A stretch of 64,000 nt of DNA from Billgrantia ethanolica (GTDB lineage Bacteria > Pseudomonadota > Gammaproteobacteria > Pseudomonadales > Halomonadaceae). A model generated the notes under the pieces. That model was not told where the DNA came from, did not search any database, and saw only the letters and a list, made by a program, of their open reading frames with translations. The translations under genes were made by a program, and so were the position numbers. Numbering within the stretch: the first letter of the stretch is position 1; every line of letters begins with the position of its first letter. Location: contig NZ_JABFTX010000002.1 in NCBI RefSeq assembly GCF_021404305.1, positions 842,086 to 906,085 of the forward strand. Direction: 5' to 3'. Positions 63,828 to 64,000 of the stretch are shown here, one piece after another.

Positions 63828-63855
63828 TTGACGCCCACGGCGGATTCGGTAGAAT
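63828..63855 (+). promoter_or_regulatory. Strong promoter, probably rRNA-type P1
   Basis: TTGACG (63828-63833), 16-base spacer, TAGAAT (63850-63855), then the GC-rich GCGCCCC. The 16-base spacer and GC discriminator are typical of stringently controlled rRNA promoters. Confidence 0.65.
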
Positions 63856-63925
63856 GCGCCCCACTCGAAAGCAGGTCCTGAAGCGGACTTGCGGTCGCCG
63901 GCTCAGGCCGGTCTTCGATGTCAGG

Positions 63926-63939
63926 GTCACCTCGGTGAC
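63926..63939. other. Short hairpin between the two promoters
   Basis: GTCACC, loop TC, GGTGAC. Located between the tandem promoters; function unknown. Confidence 0.4.
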
Positions 63940-63953
63940 GACCTCGAAGAGAG

Positions 63954-63981
63954 TTGACAAACTCCGGCGCTTCAGTAGAAT
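63954..63981 (+). promoter_or_regulatory. Strong promoter, probably rRNA-type P2
   Basis: TTGACA (63954-63959), 16-base spacer, TAGAAT (63976-63981), then ACGCC. It is 126 bases downstream of P1. A transcription unit should begin just beyond the window. Confidence 0.68.
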
Positions 63982-64000
63982 ACGCCTTCCTCGCAGGGCG

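Overview
The window reads as a chromosomal segment of a GC-rich gammaproteobacterium, most probably a member of the Halomonadaceae (Halomonas or a close relative). Three things point there: a class I polyhydroxyalkanoate (PHA) synthase behind a phasin and a small DUF6489-type gene; acidic proteins, including a metal-binding lipoprotein-like receptor with an Asp/Glu-rich tail; and gammaproteobacterial gene orders (miaB-phoH-ybeY-corC-lnt, rpe-gph-trpE, cysB/cysH, and prpBC-acnD-prpF-prpD under a GntR regulator). The genus is inferred from gene content; no rRNA gene lies inside the window.

Layout. 1-13 kb: 3' end of htpG, transhydrogenase pntAB, gpsA-sixA, an AEC carrier preceded by an unlisted 31-residue membrane micro-ORF, two overlapping alpha/beta hydrolases, a patatin, an Smr protein, prmB and aroC. 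12.7-15.7 kb: PHA granule cluster (DUF6489, phasin, phaC). 15.7-21.2 kb, minus strand: miaB-phoH-ybeY-corC-lnt. 21.4-24.6 kb: small housekeeping genes (DUF1820, SH3 anchor protein, tpm, yajG, acetyltransferase). 24.6-28.4 kb, minus strand: sulfate importer cysPTWA. 28.6-36.8 kb: rpe, GIY-YIG, gph, trpE, an orphan manganese-type binding protein on the opposite strand, then trpG-trpD, a reversed phosphopantetheinyl transferase, and trpC. 36.9-38.8 kb: a complete group II intron directly behind the trpC terminator, followed by a lower-GC pair (C39-like cysteine peptidase, methyltransferase). 40.3-50.3 kb: cytochrome c with a PQQ-type sugar dehydrogenase, DUF2905, a secreted NTF2-like protein, a YdiJ-type FAD/Fe-S dehydrogenase, serS, a SIMPL protein, an AI-2E-type transporter and thioredoxin. 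50.8-53.5 kb: a decayed formate dehydrogenase locus, cysB and cysH. 53.6-63.6 kb: pabB, then the 2-methylcitrate cycle operon for propionate. The window ends in two tandem promoters that resemble rRNA-operon promoters.

How it fits together. Sulfur assimilation appears twice (cysPTWA; cysB-cysH). Upstream DNA of cysP, cysH and cysB shares a CCAATG-type element, and cysB carries a perfect 12-bp dyad over its likely -10 box. Tryptophan synthesis is split into trpE and trpG-D-(PPTase)-C. The trpG leader is a textbook attenuator: a 16-residue peptide with tandem Trp codons, then a terminator hairpin with T6. A shorter Trp-ending leader sits before trpE. The propionate operon has three TTGTC(G/T)ACA palindromes upstream of its GntR gene.

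Most unusual points: the two Trp leaders; the formate dehydrogenase relic, with an in-frame TGA at an Fe-S cysteine and an in-frame fusion to a DUF1641 tail; the intact group II intron; the GntR operator array; the cysB dyad; and the 31-residue micro-ORF. No clearly new multi-gene system was found. The nearest candidate is the intron-adjacent C39-like peptidase/methyltransferase pair.
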